A stretch of DNA of 64,000 nucleotides, from assembly GCF_020400605.1 (NCBI RefSeq), contig NZ_JAINRD010000001.1, positions 310,001-374,000 of the forward strand, read 5' to 3'. This stretch comes from Streptomyces aculeolatus. GTDB lineage: Bacteria; Actinomycetota; Actinomycetes; Streptomycetales; Streptomycetaceae. How positions within the stretch are numbered: the stretch's first letter is position 1; every line of letters begins with the position of its first letter. A model generated the notes under the pieces. It made no database searches. It was not told where the DNA came from and saw only the letters and a program-made list of their open reading frames with translations. This document shows, one piece after another, positions 56,675-63,832 of the stretch. A program made the translations under genes and the position numbers.

Positions 56675-56800
56675 TCAATGATCTATCCAATAGAAGCGAC
56701 TCGCTATCGACGCTCTATTCAAGATGATTCAAATAGCCAATCAATGCTCTATTCAAGATGATTCGACTCACTAGTCAATGCCCTACCCAATAAGGTTCCA
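56675..56800. repeat. Four iteron-like direct repeats, 32-34 bp period
   Basis: Copies begin at 56675, 56707, 56741 and 56775 with core TCAATGCTCTATTCAAGA and variable tails GATTCGACTC. Copies 2 and 3 share CGCTCTATTCAAGATGATTC-like sequence almost exactly. Spacing is close to three helical turns. The array is AT-rich against a GC-rich background. Confidence 0.75.
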
Positions 56801-56873
56801 GCGTTCCTTCCCCGGCTCATGCCCGGGTTCCCCAGCGAAGGACGCATAGCCCCGTCAGCGGTAGGTCGGTGGA

Positions 56874-57019
56874 GCGGCTTTGGGCGGGAGCTGCCATGGG
56901 TGGGAGATCATGGGGCCTTAAGCTGACCCGCGATCGGGCTGGTTGTGGACCTGCCCGTAATGGGCCGATGTGGCCCCATGATCTTAGGGCCCCGCCCCAT
57001 GGTGGCTGCCCAAAGCCGC
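56874..57019. repeat. Long imperfect inverted repeat (MITE-like)
   Basis: The arms 56874-56917 and 56972-57019 share GCGGCTTTGGGC at their outer ends, CCATGG in the middle and GATCATGGGGCC at the inner ends, with a 54-base loop. The whole 146 bp could extrude as a hairpin or be a miniature transposable element; no target duplication was recognised. Confidence 0.65.
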
Positions 57020-57200
57020 GGAGCCGACCGGACCCGCCATGAGTCGTTTCTCTTGAGCAGGCTCGCCTCCCGTTGCGGGCCGGCGGACCGGGCCGGAGCG
57101 GGGCGGAGACAGGAGCGGCGGCCCGGGGGGCCGGGCCGCGCGGCGGTCCGCGGCAGCGGGCCGCCCTTGAAGTGGTAGAGAAGGTTGTTACGCGTGGGGC

Positions 57201-57527
57201 TTACATGCTGGTGTCTGCCTGCGGCGGTGGGAGGTAGGGCACGGGCGTGACTGTCCACGTCGCGTGCATCGTGCCCTGCTTCAGCGTGAGCGTGTGGGGC
57301 TGGCCCTGCGACAGGTCGCGAGTCGCCTCGTCCTGGCCGTGTTCGATCCAATCGCGGGCCTGGCGGTAGGGCTCCTCGTCCATGCTGATGGCGACCATCA
57401 TCAGCGTGGCCTTGAGCCAGCGCAGTGCCTCGCCTGTGCTGTGGGCGTCGAAGATGCCTGACCGGCGCTCGTCCACGTGGCACTCGCAGTGAAACCAACG
57501 CGGCTCCGGAGGAGTTCGCTGGCTCAT
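57201..57527 (-). CDS. Small conserved protein of the XRE/ATPase cassette
   Basis: The ATG at 57527, with GAGGCGG about 6 bases upstream, gives 108 residues: 'EPRWFHCECHVDERRSGIFDAHSTGEALRWLKATLMMVAISMDEEPYRQARDWIEHG' and 'MHATWTVTPVPYLPPPQA'. Proteins of this look often accompany XRE regulators and ATPases in streptomycetes; function unknown. The frame is open back to 57824, where an ATG overlaps the ATPase stop by 4 bases, so a 207-residue product translationally coupled to the ATPase is an alternative. Confidence 0.7.
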   Translation of the reverse strand: MSQRTPPEPRWFHCECHVDERRSGIFDAHSTGEALRWLKATLMMVAISMDEEPYRQARDWIEHGQDEATRDLSQGQPHTLTLKQGTMHATWTVTPVPYLPPPQADTSM

Positions 57528-57665
57528 TGGTGCCGCCTCTGCGTGCTCGGCCTCACGCTGGCCGCCGGTTGCGGCTCTGGCTCTGTCGTGCCGGCGTCCA
57601 GGTCGGCCATGACCGCGCAGCCCGCGTCGTCCCCCGTTCACTTCCACCCGGCGGCCGAGCGATGA
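57477..57665 (+). CDS. Possible small lipoprotein (doubtful)
   Basis: A 62-codon frame opposite the cassette encodes a signal-like stretch 'RLCVLGLTLAAGCGSGS' with a lipobox-like LAAGC. Its third-position GC is high, but it overlaps the minus-strand gene at 57201-57527 and has no ribosome binding site. It could be real only if the minus-strand gene starts at 57527. Confidence 0.25.
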   Translation: MALAVKPTRLRRSSLAHWCRLCVLGLTLAAGCGSGSVVPASRSAMTAQPASSPVHFHPAAER

Positions 57666-57820
57666 GCCGAGCGTGAGTCCACAGCCGTGGGTGTCCCCTT
57701 CTGCCGCAGCTACCTTGTGGGGTTCCGTCTCGCCGCCACCCACAGACTCAGCGGCTCCGTGCCGGCTGGTGCCCTCGTCACGGCTCATCTCGCCTGCCCA
57801 GCACCGGCGCTCTTCCGCGG

Positions 57821-58237
57821 TCATTCCCGACCCGCCAGGTCCGCCCACACCCGCTTGCCCCAAGGCAGCAACTGGGTGCCCCAGGCCTCGGCCAGTTCGC
57901 CCACGAGGGCGAGTCCGCGCCCGCTCTCTTCCTCAAGGGCTGACGTCCTCTTCACCGGGGGTGCTTGGGAGAAGTCCACGACGCCTACGCGTACGCACTC
58001 CGCATCCGCCCACTCCACCGTGACGCGGATGGACTCTCGCCGTGCGTACTGGATCGCGTTCGTCACCAGTTCGGAGACGACCACGGTGCCGTCGTCCGCC
58101 AAGTTCTCCAGGCCCCAGTCAGCGAGCGCCGCGCGGACCAGGCGCCGGGCGATGGCGGCGCTTTCGGGTTCGCGTGGGAGGGTCTTGCTGTGCCGTGGGC
58201 AGCCGTTGGGACGATCTCGCGTCGTGCGTTGCGGCAT
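57821..58237 (-). CDS. ATP-binding regulatory protein (HATPase_c_2)
   Basis: The 138-residue GHKL ATPase has the N-box 'VVSELVTNAIQYARRESIRVTVEW', 'VGVVDFSQAPPV' in the G1 position (Phe-Ser replaces the usual D-x-G, so nucleotide binding may be weak) and 'SGRGLALVGELAEAWG'. It is of the RsbW/AbaA-like kinase type that partners XRE regulators (WhiJ-like systems) in Streptomyces. It lies between the XRE/TPR gene and the small gene on the same strand. The start at 58237 is the first Met aligned with relatives; 58312 is possible. Confidence 0.8.
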   Translation of the reverse strand: MPQRTTRDRPNGCPRHSKTLPREPESAAIARRLVRAALADWGLENLADDGTVVVSELVTNAIQYARRESIRVTVEWADAECVRVGVVDFSQAPPVKRTSALEEESGRGLALVGELAEAWGTQLLPWGKRVWADLAGRE

Positions 58238-58362
58238 GTCGGTCCGCTTCCTCAGGTCGGCCAAGCCACGGAGCCGGTCGTGCGGTCGCCGGGGCGCTGG
58301 CCGTCCATGCAAGCGGCATGCCGGGCACGCTGACAGGGGCGTAACGTCCCACTTTCAGCAGG

Positions 58363-59574
58363 CTATTCGCTGACCCCCAGGAACTCCGCCAACGGCCGGA
58401 GGCCCGGCGGGTGGTTGGGGAGCGTCCAGAGGTCGCGCACGATGGCCACGGCCAGCGTGTGGTGCTGCATCCACGTCGGCGCCACGCGTCGCAGTGACTC
58501 CAGAGTCTTCACCGCGCCGGCCGCGTCGCCGATGTCCGTGTGGGCGCGCGCCACGTCCAGCAGGAGCCACGTCCGCCACGACGGTGGCGTGTCCTTGCTC
58601 AGCCGCATCCCCTTGGCCAGGGCCAGCGCATCCTGGGGATGCCCGTACTGGACCGCGAGTCGGACACGTTCGATGCGTACCGAGGAAGGGCTGAAGACGC
58701 TCACCATGCGGTTGTCGCCGGCGTCGGGCAGCTTCGCGACGCGAGCGGCTTCCTTTTCCGCCGTCTGCATCATCGCGGCTGCGCGCTCGTAGTGGCCGCT
58801 GCGTGCTGCCGACGTGGCGGCGCTCATGGTCAGCGCGCCCCACACCTTCAGGCCGTCAGCGGTGTCGGCACGACCCGCCTTCAGCAGGTCGTCGGCGGCG
58901 CGCAGCGCCACGCTCAGGGCGTCTTCGAGGCGTCCCTGCCGCTGGTAGGTCCACGCCGTGGAGTTGACGATCATCGGTACGAGCAGTGGGTCCGAGGACT
59001 GCTCCGCGGCATCTATCGCGCGCTCCAGGCTGATGAGCGCGAGGTCCGTCTTCCCCATGCGTACGGCTACGTGTCCGGCGAGTTGAAGCACTTTCCCCAG
59101 GGCGGCGAAGGCACCTCTGCGGTCGTCTTCGTCGCTCGAAGCCGTGGCGCTGCGCGCATCCGAGATCAGGTCCGGGAGCGCCTTCATCACCGTGTCGAAC
59201 TCGGCGGAGTGGTACTGCGTCCAGCTCTCCGCGATCTGATCGCGCAGCCTGCCCGGGGAGAGGCCTGGAACCGGCTCCGGCTCCTGCTTCCAGAGCGCCG
59301 GCATGATGGCACGGCGTACGGCGACGAAGCGCGGTCCGTCGCTCTCGCCCGTGGACGCGACCGCGGGTGGGTCGCCCAGGAGCGTCGTCAGCTCCACACC
59401 GAGACCGTTCGCCAGCGCGTGCAGCGTCGGCAGGCGCGCCGAGTGCTTCCGCCCCTGCTCAAGATGACGGATCACATCAACGGACACACCGGAGCGCTCG
59501 GCCAGCCCCTCTTGCGTCAGGGAGGCCAGACGGCGGAGACGACGGAGGGTTCGTCCCAGGTCTTCGTTTGCCAC
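58363..59574 (-). CDS. XRE helix-turn-helix regulator with TPR-like domain
   Basis: The 403-residue protein has an N-terminal XRE HTH (about 5-65: 'LGRTLRRLRRLASLTQEGLAERSGVSVDVIRHLEQGRKHSARLPTLHALANGLGVELTTLLG') and a long helical repeat domain (about 110-395: 'AFAALGKVLQLAGHVAVRMGKTDLALISLERAIDAAEQ', 'DALSVALRAADDLLKAGRADTADGLKVWG') resembling TPRs that bind peptides or small ligands. It heads the cassette with the ATPase and small protein. GTG 59574 is chosen at the family N-terminus; the ribosome binding site is weak. Confidence 0.87.
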   Translation of the reverse strand: MANEDLGRTLRRLRRLASLTQEGLAERSGVSVDVIRHLEQGRKHSARLPTLHALANGLGVELTTLLGDPPAVASTGESDGPRFVAVRRAIMPALWKQEPEPVPGLSPGRLRDQIAESWTQYHSAEFDTVMKALPDLISDARSATASSDEDDRRGAFAALGKVLQLAGHVAVRMGKTDLALISLERAIDAAEQSSDPLLVPMIVNSTAWTYQRQGRLEDALSVALRAADDLLKAGRADTADGLKVWGALTMSAATSAARSGHYERAAAMMQTAEKEAARVAKLPDAGDNRMVSVFSPSSVRIERVRLAVQYGHPQDALALAKGMRLSKDTPPSWRTWLLLDVARAHTDIGDAAGAVKTLESLRRVAPTWMQHHTLAVAIVRDLWTLPNHPPGLRPLAEFLGVSE

Positions 59575-59659
59575 GCTGTCACGGTACGCGCGGGCGGGGC
59601 CCGCGGTGAGCCCTGCTGTACGGCAGGCGAGATGTGCCGCCATGGAATCCGGGTTCGAG

Positions 59660-60094
59660 CTAGAGGAGTCTCACACCGTCATGCGCGCGCACGGCCGGCG
59701 GCGATGGGGCGTCGAGTGCGTCCAGGACGCGGATCGCGTAAGCCTCGTCGGCGAGTTCGGTGACCTCGGCGCGGGTGGCCCAGCGGAGGGCGTAGGTCTC
59801 GTCACCGGTGGTCGGCGTGCCGTCTGTGGCGTTGCAGCGGAAGACGAGCGAGACGATCAGGCCCGTCATGTTCTTGTACACGCCGGTGAGGGCGGCGGGC
59901 AGGGCGATCGTCAGTCCCGTCTCCTCCAGCACCTCCCGCTGAAGCGCCTGCGGGACCGTCTCCCTGGGCTCCAGGACTCCGCCGGGCGGCTCCCACCGGC
60001 CGTTGTCCCGGCGCTGGATGAGCAGGGCCCGGCCCTCGTCGTCGACGATGACTCCGGCGACGCTCACGGAGTGGGGGCGCTCTGCGCTACTCAC
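59660..60094 (-). CDS. Nudix hydrolase
   Basis: The 144-residue protein has a complete Nudix box 'GGVLEPRETVPQALQREVLEETGLTI' (GX5EX7REUXEEXG) and an N-terminal 'HSVSVAGVIVDDEGRALLIQRRDNGRWEPPGG'. It hydrolyses a nucleoside diphosphate linked to an unknown moiety. GTG at 60094 follows GAGGACC; an in-frame ATG at 60142 lies inside the tRNA terminator and is unlikely. A broken paralogue lies at 55827-56059. It ends 85 bases before the XRE start. Confidence 0.88.
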   Translation of the reverse strand: MSSAERPHSVSVAGVIVDDEGRALLIQRRDNGRWEPPGGVLEPRETVPQALQREVLEETGLTIALPAALTGVYKNMTGLIVSLVFRCNATDGTPTTGDETYALRWATRAEVTELADEAYAIRVLDALDAPSPPAVRAHDGVRLL

Positions 60095-60146
60095 GGTCCT
60101 CGGTCCCCTCGGCCGTGCCGGTGACGGTGTCGCCGGCGGCATGCGA

Positions 60147-60173
60147 AAAGCCCCGCAGGGGCTGCGGGGCTTT
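60147..60173. terminator. Intrinsic terminator after tRNA-Arg
   Basis: AAAGCCCCGC and GCGGGGCTTT form a perfect 10-bp stem with a 7-base loop and a flanking A-run that gives a U-tract on the minus strand. Confidence 0.92.
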
Positions 60174-60182
60174 CGGGTGGTG

Positions 60183-60255
60183 CGCGCTCGGCAGGATTCG
60201 AACCTGCAACCTTCTGATCCGTAGTCAGATGCTCTATCCGTTAAGCTACGAGCGC
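60183..60255 (-). tRNA. tRNA-Arg(ACG)
   Basis: The 73-base reverse complement folds as a cloverleaf: acceptor GCGCTCG/CGAGCGC, D-arm GCTTAACGGATAGAGC, anticodon loop CTACGGA with anticodon ACG, T-arm GCAGG-TTCGAAT-CCTGC. Its 3' half is repeated at 56149-56192. Confidence 0.97.
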
Positions 60256-60421
60256 TTGCTTTCGGGCATTAACGGCCCGGCTGCGTTGCGGGAACAACCT
60301 TACATGACCCTCCGCGCCAGGTGAAATCCGATTCCCGCACCCCCGCCGACCTGCGGAAACCGTCGTCGCCACGGCATGCAGAGAGCCCGCGCCGCGGGGC
60401 ACGGGCTCGCTGGTGCGATGG

Positions 60422-60512
60422 CGGAGGCGGAGGGATTTGAACCCTCGATGGGGGGTAAACCCCAAACCGCATTAGCAGTGCGGCGCCATAGACCAGACTA
60501 GGCGACGCCTCC
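60422..60512 (-). tRNA. tRNA-Ser(GCT)
   Basis: The 91-base reverse complement is a type II tRNA: acceptor GGAGGCG/CGCCTCC, anticodon loop CTGCTAA with anticodon GCT, long variable arm and T-loop GGGTTCAAATCCC. Confidence 0.97.
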
Positions 60513-60744
60513 CGCACACCTGCCGGTCAAGCAGGTGTGTGCAGATGATGGCACAGGCGGCGGGGCCGCTGCCAATCGCACCTACCGTACCGGTCACCAT
60601 GCCGCCGGGGCAAAGCCCTTGTCGGAGTGCCGGGTCGGGGCGAAGGGGAGGAGGCGGGGCGGAGCGGGCATAGCATCGGTGTACGGGCCGTTTCGGTTCG
60701 TAGGCCGATGGTCACGATGCGACAGCACCGCTGGGAGGCGCACG

Positions 60745-61545
60745 ATGGCGTCCGTCCGCAGCAAGGTCCGCGGCGCCCGCGTGAGCATCTGGCTCACCGG
60801 GCGGGCGAAGGGGCGGCGCAGGGGGTACGCGCCCGCCGTGGGGGAGGCCGACGGGCTGGATCTGGGGAAGATCGTCGAGGCCACCGTGCGGTTGCTCGAC
60901 GCCGAAGGGCTGGGGCGGCTGTCGATGCGCCGGCTCGCCGCCGAGCTGGGCGTCACGGCCATGTCCGTCTACTGGTACGTCGACACCAAGGACGAGCTCC
61001 TGGAGCTGGCCCTCGACCACGCCTACGCCGAGCTGGACCTCCCCGGCGAGGACGGCGGCGACTGGGTCGCGCAGCTCCGCCAGCTCGCGCACGAGCACCG
61101 GCGCATCCTCGTCGCCCACCCCTGGGTCTCCCGCCTCGCCGGCGAGTACCTGAACGTCGGGCCCCACGCCATGGCGTGCGTCGCCGCCGCGCAGCGGGCG
61201 ATGCGGCGCGCCGGGTTGCCGGAGGAGGCGCTGACGGGCGGGCTGTCGCTGCTGTTCCCGTTCTCGTACGGGTTCGGGGGCGCCGGCGGGCGGCTGGCGG
61301 AGCTGTGCCGGGCGGCGGGGGTGACGGAGGACGAGTGCTACGGCGAGTTCGTACGGACGCTGCGCGAGCATCCCGAGTACGTGCAGCCGCCGGCGGCCGT
61401 GGATCCGGTGCCGGCCGTGTTGCCCGCCGGGCACGAGCAGCGCGACCGCGACTTCAACTTCGCCCTGGAGTGCGTCCTCGCCGGCCTGGCGGCCATGCGT
61501 GACCGCGTCGCCGAGCAGGTGCGGCCCACCATCACGCCCGCGTGA
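60745..61545 (+). CDS. TetR/AcrR family regulator
   Basis: GGGAGG precedes the ATG by 6 bases (266 residues). The HTH lies at about 38-85: 'LDLGKIVEATVRLLDAEGLGRLSMRRLAAELGVTAMSVYWYVDTKDELLELALDHAY'. The C-terminal ligand domain ('WVAQLRQLAHEHRRILVAHPWVSRLAGEYLNVGPHAMACVAAAQRAMRRAGL') is of the TetR_C type found near drug exporters. It is convergent with the MFS gene, stops 6 bases apart, and may regulate it in trans. Confidence 0.9.
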   Translation: MASVRSKVRGARVSIWLTGRAKGRRRGYAPAVGEADGLDLGKIVEATVRLLDAEGLGRLSMRRLAAELGVTAMSVYWYVDTKDELLELALDHAYAELDLPGEDGGDWVAQLRQLAHEHRRILVAHPWVSRLAGEYLNVGPHAMACVAAAQRAMRRAGLPEEALTGGLSLLFPFSYGFGGAGGRLAELCRAAGVTEDECYGEFVRTLREHPEYVQPPAAVDPVPAVLPAGHEQRDRDFNFALECVLAGLAAMRDRVAEQVRPTITPA

Positions 61546-61551
61546 GGGGGC

Positions 61552-63114
61552 CTAGACCCGCGCCTTCAGCGGTGTCTCCCTGCGCTCCGGCGAGCCCGCC
61601 TGCTGCAGGCCGCTGCGCGTCCGCAGCGCCACCTCCTTGATGCACGCCACCATCACGAACGCCAGCAGCGCCGCCGGGGCCGCATACAGGAAGATGTCCG
61701 CGAGTCCGTGCCCGTACGAGCTCTCCACCACCGTGCGCACCGGCACCGGCAGTTCCGCGAGGTTCGGGATCGCCGTGCCGTCGCCGCCCGCCTCGCTCGC
61801 GGCGCGGGCCGGGGGGATGCCGAGGTCGGTCATGCCGTCGCGCATGTAGCCGGAGATGCGGCTGCCGAGGACGGCGCCGAGGGCGGAGACGCCGACCGCG
61901 CCGCCCAGGGAGCGGAAGAACGCGACGGCCGAGCTGGCGGCGCCGAGGTCGGCGGGGTCGACCTGGTTCTGGGTGCACAGGACCAGGTTCTGCATCATCA
62001 TGCCGATGCCCGTGCCGAGGGCGGCCATGAAGACGGCGATGTGCCAGTACGGGGTGTCGTAGCGCATGGTGCCCAGCAGGCTCAGCCCCGAGGTGAGCAG
62101 CAGCCCGCCGGCGACGAGCCAGACCTTCCAGCGGCCGGTGCGGGTGATGACCCACCCGGAGATCGTCGACGCCAGGAAGATCCCCATGATCATGGGGATG
62201 GTCAGCAGGCCCGACTTCGTCGGGGTCTCGCCGCGGGCGAGCTGGAAGTACTGGCTCAGGAAGACCGTCGCGCCGAACATCGCGATGCCGACGAAGAGGG
62301 ACGCGAGCGAGGCGAGGGTGATGGTGCGGTTGCGGAAGAGGCGCAGCGGGAGGACGGGCTCCGGCACCCAGGTCTCGACCCACAGGAACGCGAGTCCGAG
62401 GGCGATCGCGCCGCCGGTCATCGCGAACGTCTGCCAGGACAGCCACGCGTACGACTCGCCCGCCAGCGTGACCCAGATCAGCAGCAGCGAGACGGAGGCG
62501 CTCATCAGCACGGCGCCGCGCCAGTCGATCGACACCTTCCGGCGCACGACCGGCAGCCGCAGGGTCTTCTGCAGGACGACGAGCGCGAGGATCGCGAACG
62601 GGATCCCGATGTAGAAGCACCAGCGCCAGCCCAGCCAGCTGGTGTCGGTGATCACGCCGCCGAGGATGGGGCCGCCGACGGTGGCGACGGCGAAGGTGGC
62701 GCCGAGGTAGCCGCTGTAACGGCCGCGTTCGCGCGGGGAGATCATCGCGGCCAGGATGATCTGGGCGAGGGCGCTGAGACCGCCGACGCCGATGCCCTGG
62801 ACGACGCGGCAGGCGATGAGCATGCCCGTGCTCTGGCTGAGGCCGGCGACGATCGAGCCGGCGACGTAGATCACGAGGGCGAGCTGGACCAGGAACTTCT
62901 TGCTGGCGAGGTCGGCGAGCTTGCCCCAGAGGGGGGTGGAGGCGGTCATCGCGAGCAGGGCGGCGGTGACGACCCAGCTGTACGCGCTCTGCGTGCCGTC
63001 GAGGTCCGCGATGATCCGGGGGAGGGCGTTGCTGACGATGGTCGAGGAGAGGATGGCCACGAACATGCCGAGCAGCAGGCCGGAGAGGGCCTCCAGTATC
63101 TGCCGGTGAGTCAT
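61552..63114 (-). CDS. DHA2-type MFS multidrug exporter
   Basis: The 520-residue protein has 14 predicted TM helices, motif A 'WGKLADLASKKFL' and motif C-like 'YSGYLGATFAVATVGGPILGGVITD', which mark proton-coupled drug:H+ antiporters of the 14-TM (DHA2/EmrB) group. The start ATG 63114 'MTHRQILEALSGLLLGMFVAILSSTIVSNALPRI' is the family N-terminus; a GTG at 63144 would place the operator inside the gene. A dyad at 63131-63152 suggests repression. Substrate unknown. Confidence 0.92.
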   Translation of the reverse strand: MTHRQILEALSGLLLGMFVAILSSTIVSNALPRIIADLDGTQSAYSWVVTAALLAMTASTPLWGKLADLASKKFLVQLALVIYVAGSIVAGLSQSTGMLIACRVVQGIGVGGLSALAQIILAAMISPRERGRYSGYLGATFAVATVGGPILGGVITDTSWLGWRWCFYIGIPFAILALVVLQKTLRLPVVRRKVSIDWRGAVLMSASVSLLLIWVTLAGESYAWLSWQTFAMTGGAIALGLAFLWVETWVPEPVLPLRLFRNRTITLASLASLFVGIAMFGATVFLSQYFQLARGETPTKSGLLTIPMIMGIFLASTISGWVITRTGRWKVWLVAGGLLLTSGLSLLGTMRYDTPYWHIAVFMAALGTGIGMMMQNLVLCTQNQVDPADLGAASSAVAFFRSLGGAVGVSALGAVLGSRISGYMRDGMTDLGIPPARAASEAGGDGTAIPNLAELPVPVRTVVESSYGHGLADIFLYAAPAALLAFVMVACIKEVALRTRSGLQQAGSPERRETPLKARV

Positions 63115-63130
63115 GCCGGGAGATTCGACT

Positions 63131-63152
63131 TTAGTTTGTTGCACTAAGCAAC
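63131..63152. promoter_or_regulatory. Overlapping dyads upstream of MFS gene
   Basis: GTTGC-ACTAA-GCAAC (63138-63152) and TTAGT-N7-ACTAA (63131-63147) overlap 17 bases before the MFS start. The AT-rich TTAGT/GCAAC composition resembles MarR or TetR operators. Confidence 0.6.
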
Positions 63153-63269
63153 TGTATGACGAATGGTTGCCGAAGGCAATCGAAGCCGGGGCGAGGCGGG
63201 CGGAGGCGACCGGAAGGGGAGCTTCCCCCCGCTGACAGGCGTGCGGGGCGTTCGCTAGTGTCCTGCTCC

Positions 63270-63494
63270 ATGGCTCACAATCCGCAAGGTCAACAGCCCG
63301 ATCCCAACTACGACCCGGCCGGGAGCACCCAGATGTTCCGCGCCTTCGTGGACGAGGGCGGCGGCCCGCAGGCGCGGCGGCCGCAGCAGCCGGCGGCCGC
63401 GGCGGCCAGCTCGGGGCCGCGGGTGGGGCTGATCGTCGGGATCATCGTCGCGGTGGCGGTGCTGGCGGGAGTGGTGTGGCTCGCGGTGGGCTGA
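63270..63494 (+). CDS. Small single-TM membrane protein
   Basis: The 74-residue product begins 'MAHNPQGQQPDPNYDPAGSTQMFRAFVDEGGG', a soluble disordered cytoplasmic part, and ends with one TM helix (about 51-73, 'VGLIVGIIVAVAVLAGVVWLAVG'). Tail-anchored small proteins of this pattern are common and uncharacterised in streptomycetes. It has its own promoter space downstream of the divergent MFS gene, and a hairpin follows. Confidence 0.75.
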   Translation: MAHNPQGQQPDPNYDPAGSTQMFRAFVDEGGGPQARRPQQPAAAAASSGPRVGLIVGIIVAVAVLAGVVWLAVG

Positions 63495-63539
63495 GCCTGC
63501 CGCCGGAAGCCTGAACGCGGGGTGCGGAGGCCCGAGTTC

Positions 63540-63559
63540 GGGCCCGGCCCGCCGGGCCC
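63540..63559. terminator. 7-bp GGGCCCG stem-loop
   Basis: GGGCCCG and CGGGCCC flank a 6-base loop 45 bases after the small membrane-protein gene. Confidence 0.6.
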
Positions 63560-63832
63560 GCGGAGTCCCGGGGTGCGCGTTCTCGTAGCCGCGGGCGGCC
63601 TTCGGGCGGCCCTGCCTTCCGTGCTCCCGTAGACGCGGCGTACGGCGCCGTCTACGGCCCGTCGCGTACGGCGTACGGCCCACGGGCGCTGCGGCCCCTC
63701 GGGAGCGCCGGGACCCTCGGGTGCTGAGGTCCCGGGAGCGCTGCGGCCCACGGGCGCTGCGGCCGCCCCGCCGCCGTGGTCCTCGCCACCGCGTTCTACG
63801 AGCCGGGGCCGGCCCCGCGCCGGCCCCCGTCG
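63560..63832. other. GC-rich gap with a direct repeat
   Basis: The block GGCCCACGGGCGCTGCGGCC occurs twice, 67 bases apart (about 63677 and 63744), with GGGAGCGC variants between. No gene is seen before the sigma-factor stop. Confidence 0.6.

Larger units (their letters stand above)
56193..57200. other. Gene-free part of the island
   Basis: No frame here has the codon composition of its neighbours. It holds the direct repeats at 56675-56800 and the inverted repeat at 56874-57019; 56560-56800 is markedly AT-richer than the rest of the window. A very GC-rich hairpin-prone stretch (57100-57170) precedes the small-gene stop. Confidence 0.6.
56149..60224. mobile_element. Putative integrase-less island at tRNA-Arg(ACG)
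   Basis: About 4.1 kb is bounded by a 44-bp direct repeat of the tRNA-Arg 3' half; the flanking Nudix/terminator sequence is also duplicated (55826-56192 versus 59862-60224, about 360 bp, diverged). Cargo: small protein, ATPase, XRE/TPR regulator and intact Nudix gene, plus iteron-like and inverted repeats. No integrase or excisionase is visible, so it would be a remnant or an element mobilised in trans. Confidence 0.6.

Noticed and set aside
56675..56800. CRISPR-like array
   Set aside because: The repeats are degenerate, only four in number, abut without unique spacers of constant length, and no cas gene is near.
56193..60183. Integrase or excisionase gene in the island
   Set aside because: No frame shows tyrosine recombinase (R-H-R-Y) or serine recombinase motifs; the regulators present are XRE and GHKL proteins.
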